DNA of 64,000 nt from positions 62,001 to 126,000 of the forward strand of contig LJSV01000003.1 of assembly GCA_001314715.1 (NCBI GenBank), written 5' to 3'. This DNA is from Rhodobacteraceae bacterium HLUCCA12. GTDB lineage: Bacteria > Pseudomonadota > Alphaproteobacteria > Rhodobacterales > Rhodobacteraceae. Of the stretch, positions 22,459-30,586 are shown in pieces. A program made the position numbers and the translations under genes. A model generated the notes under the pieces. That model made no database searches. It was not told where the DNA came from and was given only the letters and a program-made list of their open reading frames with translations. Each line of letters begins with the position of its first letter. The stretch's first letter is position 1.

Positions 22459-23271
22459 ATGACCCTGATGGCCGATTTCAAACCCACCCATTTCGACTGG
22501 TCGGTGACGGACCGGATCGCCACGATCCGGCTCACCCGCCCCGAGCGCAAGAACCCGCTGACGTTCGAGTCCTATGCCGAACTGCGCGACACGTTCCGCG
22601 CCCTGCCCTATTGCACCGATGTGGATGTGGTGGTGTTCGCCTCGAACGGGGGGAATTTCTGTTCGGGCGGCGACGTGCACGAGATCATCGGCCCGCTGGT
22701 GGCGATGGAAATGCCCGAACTGCTGCAATTCACCCGCATGACCGGCGATCTGGTCAAGGCCATGCTGAACTGCCACAAGCCGATCATCGCTGCGGTGGAC
22801 GGCGTCTGCGCAGGCGCCGGGGCGATCGTGGCGATGGCGTCCGACCTGCGGCTGGGCACGCCCGAGGCAAAGACCGCGTTTCTGTTCACGCGCGTCGGGC
22901 TGGCGGGCTGCGACATGGGCGCCTGCGCGATCTTGCCGCGCATCATCGGCCAGGGGCGCGCGGCGGAACTGCTGTACACCGGCCGCGCGATGAGCGCCGA
23001 GGAAGGGCTGAACTGGGGCTTCTGGAACGCGCTGCATGCGGCGGACGAGCTGGAAGCGGCGGCGCTGAAACTGGCGCAGCGCATCGCCTCGGGGCCGAAT
23101 TTCGCCCATATGATGACCAAGACGCAGTTGAACGCGGAATGGAGCATGGGACTGGAACAGGCCATCGAGGCCGAGGCGCAGGCGCAGGCGATCTGCATGC
23201 AGACGCAGGATTTCTCGCGCGCATACCATGCCTTTGTCGCCAAGGAAAAACCCGTATTCGAGGGCAACTGA
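22459..23271 (+). CDS. Crotonase-family protein lacking the hydratase glutamates
   Basis: A 270-residue enoyl-CoA hydratase/isomerase-fold protein. The oxyanion-hole elements are present (FCSGGDV at 67-73 and GAG at 119-121). Aligned by eye, however, both catalytic glutamates of classical enoyl-CoA hydratases are replaced: Ile123 stands where Glu144 of rat hydratase would be, and Arg145 where Glu164 would be. Asp152 in GCDMGA recalls the aspartate of MenB/BadI-type crotonases, which make or hydrolyse ring C-C bonds. The start at 22459 follows AAGGA. Ring hydrolysis of the dearomatised CoA ester is a plausible role in this operon. Confidence 0.82.
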   Translation: MTLMADFKPTHFDWSVTDRIATIRLTRPERKNPLTFESYAELRDTFRALPYCTDVDVVVFASNGGNFCSGGDVHEIIGPLVAMEMPELLQFTRMTGDLVKAMLNCHKPIIAAVDGVCAGAGAIVAMASDLRLGTPEAKTAFLFTRVGLAGCDMGACAILPRIIGQGRAAELLYTGRAMSAEEGLNWGFWNALHAADELEAAALKLAQRIASGPNFAHMMTKTQLNAEWSMGLEQAIEAEAQAQAICMQTQDFSRAYHAFVAKEKPVFEGN

Positions 23272-23278
23272 GGGCACG

Positions 23279-23369
23279 CGGGGGCTGCCCGCCCCCGCAC
23301 CCCCGGCCAGAGGGGGGCGCACGCGCCCCCCTCTGGACACCCCCCGTGCGTATTTGGAGCAAGATGAAC
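23279..23369 (+). repeat. Dispersed two-hairpin intergenic element, copy B (variant)
   Basis: Longer, diverged copy with a large GC-rich inverted repeat (CCAGAGGGGGGCGC / GCGCCCCCCTCTGG) followed by the conserved tail GCGTATTT and GGAGCAAGATGAAC. It starts 8 bases after the crotonase stop and ends at the acyl-CoA dehydrogenase start. The GGAG of its tail (23356-23359) is the ribosome binding site of that gene. Confidence 0.7.
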
Positions 23370-23370
23370 C

Positions 23371-24513
23371 ATGGCGGATCGCAGTTTTCTGGACTGGCCT
23401 TTTTTCGAAAACCGGCATCGCAAATGGGCGCAGGCGCTGGATGAATGGTGCGCAGCCAATCTGCCGGTCGATCATTGCGACGTGGACGCGGCTTGCCGCG
23501 CGCTGGTGAGCGATCTGGGCCGCGGCGGCTGGCTGAAGCCCACCGGCATCGATGCCGGCGAGGCCTTCGATCTGCGCATGCTGTGCCTGAGCCGCGAAAC
23601 GCTGGCGCGCCATGACGGACTGGCGGATTTCGCCTTTGCGATGCAGGGGCTGGGCATGGGCACGGTCAGCCTGTTCGGCAGCGACGCGCAGCGCGAGTGG
23701 CTGGCCAGAACGCGCGCGGGCAAGGCGATTTCGGCCTTTGCCCTGACCGAGCCGGGATCGGGATCGGACGTGGCGCATTCGACCATGAGCGCGGAAAAGG
23801 TCGACGGCGGCTGGACGCTGAACGGAGAGAAGACCTATATCTCGAACGGCGGCATTGCCGATGTCTATGTGATCTTTGCCCGCACCGGCGAGGCGCCGGG
23901 CGCGCGCGGGTTGTCGGCCTTTCTGATGCCGGCCGATGTCGCGGGTTTCGAGATCCTGGAACGGATCGAGGTGGTGGCGCCGCATCCGCTGGCGCATTTC
24001 CGGCTCAATGACGTGTTTTTGCCCGACAGCGCGCTGATCGGCACCGCCGGGGCCGGGTTCAAGCAGGCAATGTCGGTCCTGGATGTGTTCCGTTCGACCG
24101 TGGGCGCGGCGGCGCTGGGCTTTGCGCGGCGGGCCCTGGACGAGGCCCTGGAGCGGGTGCGCACGCGCGAGCTGTTCGGCGCGCCGCTGGCCGATCTGCA
24201 GATGGTGCAAGGCCATCTGGCCGACATGGCGCTGGGCATCGACGCCTCGGCCCTGCTGGTCTATCGCGCGGCCTGGACGCGCGACATGGGCGCGCCGCGC
24301 GTCACGCGCGAGGCGGCGATGGCCAAGCTGCACGCCACCGAAACGGCGCAGAAGGTCATCGACGCGGCGGTTCAGCTGTTTGGCGGCGACGGTGTGCGCA
24401 AGGGCTATATCGTGGAAAGCCTTTATCGCGAGATCCGCGCGCTGCGCATCTATGAGGGCGCAAGCGACGTGCAGAAGGTGGTGATCGCCCGTCAGGTTCT
24501 GGGGGGCGCATGA
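23371..24513 (+). CDS. Acyl-CoA dehydrogenase family protein
   Basis: A 380-residue flavoprotein of the acyl-CoA dehydrogenase fold. The FAD/substrate signature [18 protein letters not shown] is near residue 130, the [12 protein letters not shown] motif near 340, and a candidate catalytic base Glu362 lies in [10 protein letters not shown]. It probably oxidises a CoA thioester produced after ring opening or reduction and passes electrons to ETF. The ATG at 23371 lies directly after repeat copy B, whose GGAG acts as the ribosome binding site. Its stop overlaps the thioesterase start. Confidence 0.9.
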   Translation: MADRSFLDWPFFENRHRKWAQALDEWCAANLPVDHCDVDAACRALVSDLGRGGWLKPTGIDAGEAFDLRMLCLSRETLARHDGLADFAFAMQGLGMGTVSLFGSDAQREWLARTRAGKAISAFALTEPGSGSDVAHSTMSAEKVDGGWTLNGEKTYISNGGIADVYVIFARTGEAPGARGLSAFLMPADVAGFEILERIEVVAPHPLAHFRLNDVFLPDSALIGTAGAGFKQAMSVLDVFRSTVGAAALGFARRALDEALERVRTRELFGAPLADLQMVQGHLADMALGIDASALLVYRAAWTRDMGAPRVTREAAMAKLHATETAQKVIDAAVQLFGGDGVRKGYIVESLYREIRALRIYEGASDVQKVVIARQVLGGA

Positions 24514-24929
24514 GCTATCAGCGCGACATCCGCATCGAGTTCAACCATTGCGATCCGGCCGGGATCGTTTTCTTCCCGCGCTATTTCGAGATGATCAACT
24601 CGATGGTCGAGAATTTCTTCCGCGATCGGCTCGCGCATCCGTTCGAACGGATCACGATGGAGGAAGGCCACGGTGTGCCGACCGTCCGTCTGGAAACAGA
24701 TTTCCGCGCGCCGTCCTATCTGGGCGATCTGGTGCGCTTCACGCTGGAGGTGGCGGCGGTCGGGCGGTCGTCGGCCGATTTCCGGCACCAGGCCCATCTG
24801 GGCAATGAACTGCGGCTGGAGGCGCGCCAGCGCATCGTCTGGATCAGTGCCGAGGGCCGCGCGGCCCCCTGGCCCGAGGGCATCCGGACGCGGTTGCAAC
24901 AGGAACTCGAAAAGGAGAACGCGACATGA
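24510..24929 (+). CDS. Hotdog-fold acyl-CoA thioesterase (4-hydroxybenzoyl-CoA type)
   Basis: A 139-residue single hotdog domain with the family motif [17 protein letters not shown]; Asp15 corresponds to the catalytic aspartate of Pseudomonas-type 4-hydroxybenzoyl-CoA thioesterase. It overlaps the acyl-CoA dehydrogenase stop by four bases (ATGA). In aryl-CoA operons such thioesterases may release CoA from dead-end aryl-CoA or intermediates; that role is inferred. Confidence 0.87.
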   Translation: MSYQRDIRIEFNHCDPAGIVFFPRYFEMINSMVENFFRDRLAHPFERITMEEGHGVPTVRLETDFRAPSYLGDLVRFTLEVAAVGRSSADFRHQAHLGNELRLEARQRIVWISAEGRAAPWPEGIRTRLQQELEKENAT

Positions 24930-25333
24930 GCGTGCATGAAACCCTGCACCCCCGGAACTGGAAGGCGACACCCGGCTATGCCTGCGGCATGGCGGCGCGC
25001 GGCAAGACCCTGTTCCTGGGCGGGCTGATCGGCTGGAACGCCGAACAGGAATTCGAGACCGACGATTTCATCGGCCAGGTCGATCAGGCGCTGGCCAATA
25101 TCGTGGCGGTTCTGGCCGAGGGCGGGGCGGGGCCGGAACATCTGGTCCGGCTGACCTGGTATGTGACCGACAAGAAGGCCTATATGGACAGCCTGCGCGA
25201 GTTGGGGCAGGTCTATCGCAAGCATCTGGGCAAGAACTTTCCGGCGATGGCGCTGGTACAGGTGGTGGCGCTGGTCGAAGACCGCGCCAAGGTTGAGATC
25301 GAGGCCACGGCCGTGATACCCGACCCGGCATAA
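24926..25333 (+). CDS. RidA/YjgF-family protein without the catalytic arginine
   Basis: A 135-residue member of the Rid family (LFLGGLIGWNAE, then IVAVLAEGGAGPEHLVRLTW, KVEIEATAV). RidA imine deaminases carry an arginine in a PxRSxVxV motif (Arg105 in E. coli). Here the segment reads FPAMALVQV, with Met108 at that position, so ordinary enamine deaminase activity is unlikely. It overlaps the thioesterase by four bases and is translated within the operon. An amino-oxo-cyclohexene-type intermediate is an enamine, so a substrate-binding or tautomerising role is possible; this is inference. Confidence 0.85.
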   Translation: MSVHETLHPRNWKATPGYACGMAARGKTLFLGGLIGWNAEQEFETDDFIGQVDQALANIVAVLAEGGAGPEHLVRLTWYVTDKKAYMDSLRELGQVYRKHLGKNFPAMALVQVVALVEDRAKVEIEATAVIPDPA

Positions 25334-25416
25334 CGAGACGACACCAGACCGAACAGAGGGCGGCAAACGCCCCGTTCACGGCGCGCCCCCCAGCGGGCGT
25401 CTTCAGGGAGATGAGA

Positions 25417-27039
25417 ATGCTTGGACCGACCGCCCATACCGACAGTTTCGCGCGCGACAACCTGCCGCCCTTTGCGCTCTGGCCCGCGCTGCGACTTGAC
25501 GGTTTCGACTACCCCGACCACCTGAACGCCGCGGTCGAGATGACCGACCGGCTGGTCGAGGCGGGGCTGGGCGATCACGTGGCGCTGATTGGCAATGGTC
25601 GCGCCCGCACCTACAAGGAACTGAGCGACTGGACCAACCGGCTGGCCAACGCGCTGGTCAGCGATTTCGGCGTGAAACCGGGCAATCGCGTGCTGATCCG
25701 CTCGGCCAACAACCCGGCGATGGTGGCCTGCTGGCTGGCGGCGACAAAGGCCGGCGCCGTGGTCGTCAACACCATGCCGATGCTGCGCGCGGGCGAGCTG
25801 GGCGCGATCGTGGACAAGGCGCAGATCACGCATGCCCTGTGCGACACCCGGCTGATGGATGAGATGGCGATCTGTGCGAAGGCGTCGAAGCATCTGCGCA
25901 CCGTCGTCGGTTTCGACGGCACCGCCAATCACGACGCCGAACTGGACCGCGCCGCGCTGTCCAAGCCCGTCAAGTTCGAGGCGGTTCAGACCGGGCGCGA
26001 CGATGTGGCCTTGCTGGGCTTCACCTCGGGGACGACGGGTCAGCCCAAGGCGACCATGCATTTTCATCGCGACCTGCTGATCATCGCCGATGGGTATGCG
26101 CGCGAGGTGCTGAATGTCACGCCCGACGACGTGTTCGTCGGCTCGCCGCCGCTGGCGTTCACATTCGGGCTGGGCGGGCTGGCGATCTTTCCGCTGCGCT
26201 TCGGGGCGACCGCGTGCCTGCTGGAAAACGCCTCGCCGCCCAACATGATCGAGATCATCCAGAAATACCGCGCGACGGTCTGTTTCACAGCGCCCACCGC
26301 CTATCGCGTCATGCTCAAGGCGATGGACGAAGGGGCCGATCTGTCATCGCTGCGCGCCGCCGTCTCGGCCGGGGAAACGCTGCCCGGCCCGGTCTATGAG
26401 GAATGGATGGAGAAGACCGGCAAGCCGATGCTGGACGGGATCGGCGCCACCGAGATGCTGCATATCTTCATCTCGAACCGTTTTGGCGACAGTTTTCCGG
26501 CCTGCACGGGCCGACCGGTCACGGGATACGAGGCGCGTATCGTCGGCCCCGACATGGAAACCCTGCCCGATGGAGAAATCGGGCGGCTGGCGGTGCGCGG
26601 ACCCACGGGTTGCCGTTACCTGGCCGACGAAGAGCGCCAGAAGGCCTATGTGCGCGATGGCTGGAACCTGACGGGCGACAGCTTCTGGCGCGATGAGAAC
26701 GGCTATTTCCATTTTGCCGCGCGATCGGACGACATGATCATCAGCTCCGGCTACAACATCGCCGGGCCCGAGGTCGAAGCCGCGCTACTGGCCCATGACG
26801 ATGTTCTGGAATGCGCCGTCGTCGGCGCCCCCGATGACGAGCGCGGCCAGATCGTCGAGGCTCATGTGGTGCTGGCCAAGGGGGCTACCGCGGATGCCGT
26901 GACGATCAAGCGGTTGCAGGACCACGTCAAGGCGACCATTGCCCCCTACAAATACCCGCGCCGCGTGGTCTTTACCGATACCCTGCCGAAAACGGCAACC
27001 GGCAAGATCCAGCGGTTCCGGCTGCGCGAGGACGACTGA
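25417..27039 (+). CDS. Aryl-CoA ligase (2-aminobenzoate/benzoate-CoA ligase family)
   Basis: A 540-residue adenylate-forming enzyme that activates an aromatic acid to its CoA thioester with ATP. The P-loop FTSGTTGQPKATM is at about 202-214, the DGIGATEMLHIF motif sits before the hinge, and the C-terminal KTATGKIQR carries the catalytic lysine. I chose the ATG at 25417 because AGGGAG lies six bases before it; the in-frame ATG at 25411 abuts that site. It is the last gene of the operon and convergent with the VanZ-like gene. 2-aminobenzoate is the likeliest substrate given the first gene; benzoate or salicylate are alternatives. Confidence 0.88.
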   Translation: MLGPTAHTDSFARDNLPPFALWPALRLDGFDYPDHLNAAVEMTDRLVEAGLGDHVALIGNGRARTYKELSDWTNRLANALVSDFGVKPGNRVLIRSANNPAMVACWLAATKAGAVVVNTMPMLRAGELGAIVDKAQITHALCDTRLMDEMAICAKASKHLRTVVGFDGTANHDAELDRAALSKPVKFEAVQTGRDDVALLGFTSGTTGQPKATMHFHRDLLIIADGYAREVLNVTPDDVFVGSPPLAFTFGLGGLAIFPLRFGATACLLENASPPNMIEIIQKYRATVCFTAPTAYRVMLKAMDEGADLSSLRAAVSAGETLPGPVYEEWMEKTGKPMLDGIGATEMLHIFISNRFGDSFPACTGRPVTGYEARIVGPDMETLPDGEIGRLAVRGPTGCRYLADEERQKAYVRDGWNLTGDSFWRDENGYFHFAARSDDMIISSGYNIAGPEVEAALLAHDDVLECAVVGAPDDERGQIVEAHVVLAKGATADAVTIKRLQDHVKATIAPYKYPRRVVFTDTLPKTATGKIQRFRLREDD

Positions 27040-27078
27040 GCATGGACGGACCGCGCCGCCGCCCTTGCATGGCCGCGA

Positions 27079-27963
27079 TCAATGGCGCAGGGGGGTGTCG
27101 CCTGGGTTTGAGGGGCGTTCCGGGGGGGGTGTCGGAGCACGGCGGCGCGCTGCGTCCTCGATCGGTCCATCTTCGCCGGCATCGTAATCGTAGTCGTCCT
27201 TATCAAGGATGAACCGGGTGCCGCGTTTGCGGGCAACCGATTTGATGTAGGAGGGGCTGACGGGCGCCGGTGTTGACCGCCCACCCGCCTCGGCCGGGTC
27301 ATCGGCGCCTGTCGGCGTCTGGGAAAGCCGGGGCAGGCGTGTCGATGCGGGCTGCGCCATGGCGTCGCCGCCTTCGGTGTCCCCGCTCGGGGACCGGCGC
27401 GAGGCAGCCGCGAGCTCTTCGCGCAGAACGGCGCGAAGTTCCGCCATCAGCTCGGCGCGCATGGCGTCCATGCGCTCTTGCTCGGACAGGATCGGCAAGT
27501 CGGTGCGCGGCTGCGTTTCAGCGCCGATCACCGACCGCCGGATGCGGTTGTGCAACATCTCGGCCAGCGCGGCGCCGGCCAGTACCCCCGACACGCTGGC
27601 CCCCAGATCCAGCCATTCGCCGTTGCGCCCGACCATGGGCTGAATTGCCTCGGCCAGGCCACCGAAACCGATGGCAGCGGGCACGACCCACGTCCAGCGA
27701 TCCGTGTCGGTGACGATGACGGGAAAGACCAGCGCCATGAAGGCCAGGAAATGATAGATCTTGTCCACGCCCGCATTCAGCCGGGGGCCGGGCGGAAACG
27801 GGGTCAGCATGGCCCAGGCGATGCCGATTGCAAGCACCAGGCTCAAGGCCAGGCCGAACCGTGACCACAGCCAGTTGCGATCGACGAATGACACCACAAG
27901 CCAAGCGGGCTGCGGCGTTTCGGGGCGCGTGGCCTTGTCTTCGGGCTTGTCCGAGCGTTTCAC
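27079..27963 (-). CDS. VanZ-like membrane protein with long cytoplasmic tail
   Basis: A 294-residue protein. Residues ~30-130 hold four hydrophobic segments with the VanZ-like pattern (GVDKIYHFLAFMALVFP, GRNGEWLDLGASVSGVLAG). Residues ~150-180 are charged and helical (LSEQERMDAMRAELMAEL). The C-terminal ~110 residues are low-complexity and Pro-, Ser- and Asp-rich (KDDYDYDAGEDGP). VanZ-like proteins are of unknown function outside teicoplanin resistance. It is convergent with the aryl-CoA ligase. Confidence 0.75.
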   Translation of the reverse strand: MKRSDKPEDKATRPETPQPAWLVVSFVDRNWLWSRFGLALSLVLAIGIAWAMLTPFPPGPRLNAGVDKIYHFLAFMALVFPVIVTDTDRWTWVVPAAIGFGGLAEAIQPMVGRNGEWLDLGASVSGVLAGAALAEMLHNRIRRSVIGAETQPRTDLPILSEQERMDAMRAELMAELRAVLREELAAASRRSPSGDTEGGDAMAQPASTRLPRLSQTPTGADDPAEAGGRSTPAPVSPSYIKSVARKRGTRFILDKDDYDYDAGEDGPIEDAARRRAPTPPPERPSNPGDTPLRH

Positions 27964-28079
27964 GGCTGTTTTCCGCCACTCCCTTGGGCCTTACATGCCC
28001 TTGGGATCGCCCGAAAAAACGGCAGCAATAGGGCTTGGCAGGGGCGTTAGTATGCCCCGGCCCGCGTTGCAAACGGGTC

Positions 28080-28940
28080 TCAGGCGGCGATCGCGGCCTC
28101 GTCCTCGTCGGCGCGGATCGAGGTCGTCAGCCGTGCCAGTGCGCGCTCTTCCAGTTGGCGCACCCGCTCCTTGGAAATGCCCATCGCCGCCCCCAGATCG
28201 CTGAGCGTCACCGGGTCATCGGCCAGGTGCCGTGCGGCGACGATGCGCCGTTCGCGTTCGGGCAGGGCGGCAACGGCACTATACAGCGCGCGGCGGCGGC
28301 GGTCATGTTCCATCCGACCCAAGACCGAGGCCTCGGTGTCGGGCGCGTCGTCTTCCAGGGCATCGACCCAGGTGCGCCCGCCATCCTCGTCACCGGATTG
28401 CGGCGCATCCAGCGACAGATCGGCCCCGGACATGCGGCCCATCATCAGTTCGACCTGGTCCTCGGGAACCTGCAACTCGCGGGCGACACGGGTGGACAGG
28501 GGCTCGTTGCGCCCCGCTTCGCTTTCGTGGCGTTGCATCACCCGACGCAGGTGAAAGAACAGCTTCTTCTGGGTGGCGTTGGTGCCGGTGCGTACCAGCG
28601 ACCAGTTGCGCATGACATAGTCCTGCATCGAGGCGCGAATCCACCACGCCGCATAGGTCGAAAAGCGCGCGCCGTTCTCGGGGTCGAACTTTTCGGCCGC
28701 GCGCATCAGCCCCAGATTTCCTTGTTGGATCAGGTCGTCATAGGGCACATCGTAGCGGCGAAACCGCCCGGCGAACGAGACCGCCAACCGCTTGTAGGCG
28801 CCGATCAGGCGATGCAGCGACGCCTCGTCGCGCTTGTCGCGCCAGGCGATCGCCAGCGCGGTCTCGGTTTCGGCGTCAAGCACCTCTTCGGCCATCGAGG
28901 CCCGGATGTAACGGCGGGTGTGATTGTCCTGGTAGCCCAT
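28080..28940 (-). CDS. rpoH2: RNA polymerase sigma-32 factor, RpoH-II type
   Basis: A 286-residue alternative sigma factor. Region 2 is clear (DLIQQGNLGLMRAAEKFDP, TYAAWWIRASMQDYV). The RpoH box QKKLFFHLR, which binds core polymerase in sigma-32 proteins, is at 124-132. Region 4 holds a helix-turn-helix (LSDLGAAMGISKERVRQLEE). It differs from the RpoH-I gene at 55051 and resembles the RpoH-II proteins of Rhodobacter, known for singlet-oxygen and general stress responses. It is divergent from a MarR gene across a 129-base AT-rich region. The RpoH-II assignment is by resemblance, not tree-based. Confidence 0.88.
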   Translation of the reverse strand: MGYQDNHTRRYIRASMAEEVLDAETETALAIAWRDKRDEASLHRLIGAYKRLAVSFAGRFRRYDVPYDDLIQQGNLGLMRAAEKFDPENGARFSTYAAWWIRASMQDYVMRNWSLVRTGTNATQKKLFFHLRRVMQRHESEAGRNEPLSTRVARELQVPEDQVELMMGRMSGADLSLDAPQSGDEDGGRTWVDALEDDAPDTEASVLGRMEHDRRRRALYSAVAALPERERRIVAARHLADDPVTLSDLGAAMGISKERVRQLEERALARLTTSIRADEDEAAIAA

Positions 28941-29069
28941 CGCGATCTCTGCCTTTCAACAGGCGTATACGCGGCAAAGATGATTTTGTGCCGCAACTAT
29001 TTTGTTTCGTATCGCTACTATTTTTCCAAAGCCTTGTCAACTCGCCGCCACGGTCTTACCTCTCGGCCC
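28941..29069. promoter_or_regulatory. AT-rich divergent promoter region rpoH-II / marR
   Basis: The most AT-rich stretch noticed in this part of the window. It contains the 10-bp palindrome GCGTATACGC (28963-28972), an inverted pair GCGGCA / TGCCGC spaced by 12 bases (28971-28994), two direct copies of ACTATTTT, and on the minus strand a TTGACA box (29035-29040). It should hold promoters for both genes and probably a MarR operator. No clear ECF (RpoE) promoter was recognised. Confidence 0.5.
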
Positions 29070-29678
29070 ATGACGGCAATCGGGCAAACCACCGACAAGG
29101 GCGACACGGCCGGCGACATCTCAAGCCATGTCGCCGAACAATTGGTCCATCTTGCGCGGCTGGTGCATGGCGGGTCCAGCGATCAATGCCTGACCCCGGC
29201 CCAATGGACCGCGCTGCGCTATTTCGCGCGCGCCAACCGCTTCTCCAGAACGCCTTCAGCCTTCTCCGAGTTCCATGCAACGACACGCGGAACCGCGTCA
29301 CAAACGGTCAAATCGCTGATCGCGCTTGGCTTTCTGGAACGCCACGCGAACAAATCCGATGGCCGCAGCGCCTTGATCGAGGTCACGCCAGCCGGGCATG
29401 AAAAGCTCAAGGACGATCCCCTGTCAGCCTTGACGCGCGCCATTGCCCTGCTGCCCGCCGACGAGCGCGGCCGCTTTGCAACGGTCGTGTCGGTGCTGGC
29501 TTCGACAATGGCACGTTCGCGCACCGCACCGATCTTTGGCAATTGCGGCGAATGCGGGCATTGCGACACGACCGGCGGCGGACCGGCCTATTGCCGCTGC
29601 ACCCAGTCGCTTCTGAACCAGGACGACATGAGCGCGCTTTGCGTCGATTTCCTGCCAGCGCCCCCCAACCTGCGCTGA
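29070..29678 (+). CDS. MarR-family regulator with Cys-rich C-terminal tail
   Basis: A 202-residue protein. Residues ~20-155 form a MarR winged helix (LTPAQWTALRYFARANRF, TTRGTASQTVKSLIALGFLE, ERHANKSDGRSALIEVT). Residues ~155-192 carry six cysteines (C159, C162, C165, C175, C177, C191) in a CxxCxxC...CxC...C pattern, suggesting a metal or Fe-S cluster or a redox switch. The ATG at 29070 is the first start in a frame with protein character. It is divergent from rpoH-II, so it may control stress-linked transcription. The signal sensed is unknown. Confidence 0.82.
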   Translation: MTAIGQTTDKGDTAGDISSHVAEQLVHLARLVHGGSSDQCLTPAQWTALRYFARANRFSRTPSAFSEFHATTRGTASQTVKSLIALGFLERHANKSDGRSALIEVTPAGHEKLKDDPLSALTRAIALLPADERGRFATVVSVLASTMARSRTAPIFGNCGECGHCDTTGGGPAYCRCTQSLLNQDDMSALCVDFLPAPPNLR

Positions 29679-29808
29679 GCCGGTATCCGGCTCGATGTTG
29701 CAAGAGTGACAGAAGGCCCGGATTAACCTGCCGAACTGGCGGGCAAAAAATCGGAAAACTGGCAGCAGAGACCGTGCGCCACGGTGACCCGGCTGCACCG
29801 CCACCCCG

Positions 29809-30471
29809 TCACCACGGCACCGCTTTTCCCGCCCAGTCAAAAAAGCGGCCGGTATCGGATGGTGTGCGTGCGTCGATGACCGACCAAAGATGTTCCGCCG
29901 CCTTGTCGGGCGCGACCGCCGGGTGGCGCCCGAGATAGCGGGCCGTCAGCGGCGTGGCCACGGTGCCCGGATGCAGCGCCACGCAGGCCAGTTGCCGATG
30001 CGTGCGCGCCAGTTCCACCGCGCCGGTGCGAATGATCTGGTTCAGCGCGGCCTTCGAGGCGCGATAGGAATACCAGCCGCCCGCCCGGTTGTCGCCGATC
30101 GACCCGACACGCGCCGAGAGCGCGGCAAAAACCGCCGGGCGATCGCGCGGCAGCAACCGAACCGCATGCTTGAGCACCAGTGCCGGCCCGACCGCGTTCA
30201 ACGCATATTGCGCCGCCATGGCGGCGGGATCGAGGGCGCGCAGGCTTTTCTCGGGGCGGCGGTCGCCGATTTGCAGGGCGCCCGTGGCGACGAGCACGGT
30301 ATCGAACGTGCCGTCCAGCGCCCCAAGATGCGCGGCCACGCTGCCTTCGTCGGTCACGTCCAGCCCGTCACCGCTGCGCGACAGGCCTACGCAATCCCGA
30401 CCCAGAGCAAGGGCATGGTGCAAGAGCGCCGCACCGATCCCGCCTGACGATCCGATAACCAGCACCCGCAT
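29809..30471 (-). CDS. SDR-family oxidoreductase
   Basis: A 220-residue short-chain dehydrogenase. The NAD(P) loop GSSGGIG is at residues 7-13, with LSARVGS, and the Y-x3-K pair is in YSYRASKAAL. It is short for the family, with abbreviated beta-strand spacing after the cofactor loop. I chose the ATG at 30471 (MRVLVIGSSGGIGAAL). It is divergent from the ornithine-cyclodeaminase-family gene by ~115 bases and convergent with marR. The substrate is unknown; such proteins are often annotated as C-factor-like or cell-cell signalling SDRs. Confidence 0.82.
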   Translation of the reverse strand: MRVLVIGSSGGIGAALLHHALALGRDCVGLSRSGDGLDVTDEGSVAAHLGALDGTFDTVLVATGALQIGDRRPEKSLRALDPAAMAAQYALNAVGPALVLKHAVRLLPRDRPAVFAALSARVGSIGDNRAGGWYSYRASKAALNQIIRTGAVELARTHRQLACVALHPGTVATPLTARYLGRHPAVAPDKAAEHLWSVIDARTPSDTGRFFDWAGKAVPW

Positions 30472-30586
30472 GTTCGACCCCGATCTTGAAAGCATCGGAC
30501 AGGTAGGGCCCGCCGCTGTCTCGTCCAGCGGGCCGATTGACACCGCAACCTCGCCCCGACAGTCTGGCGCGAAAAAGGATCCGCGT

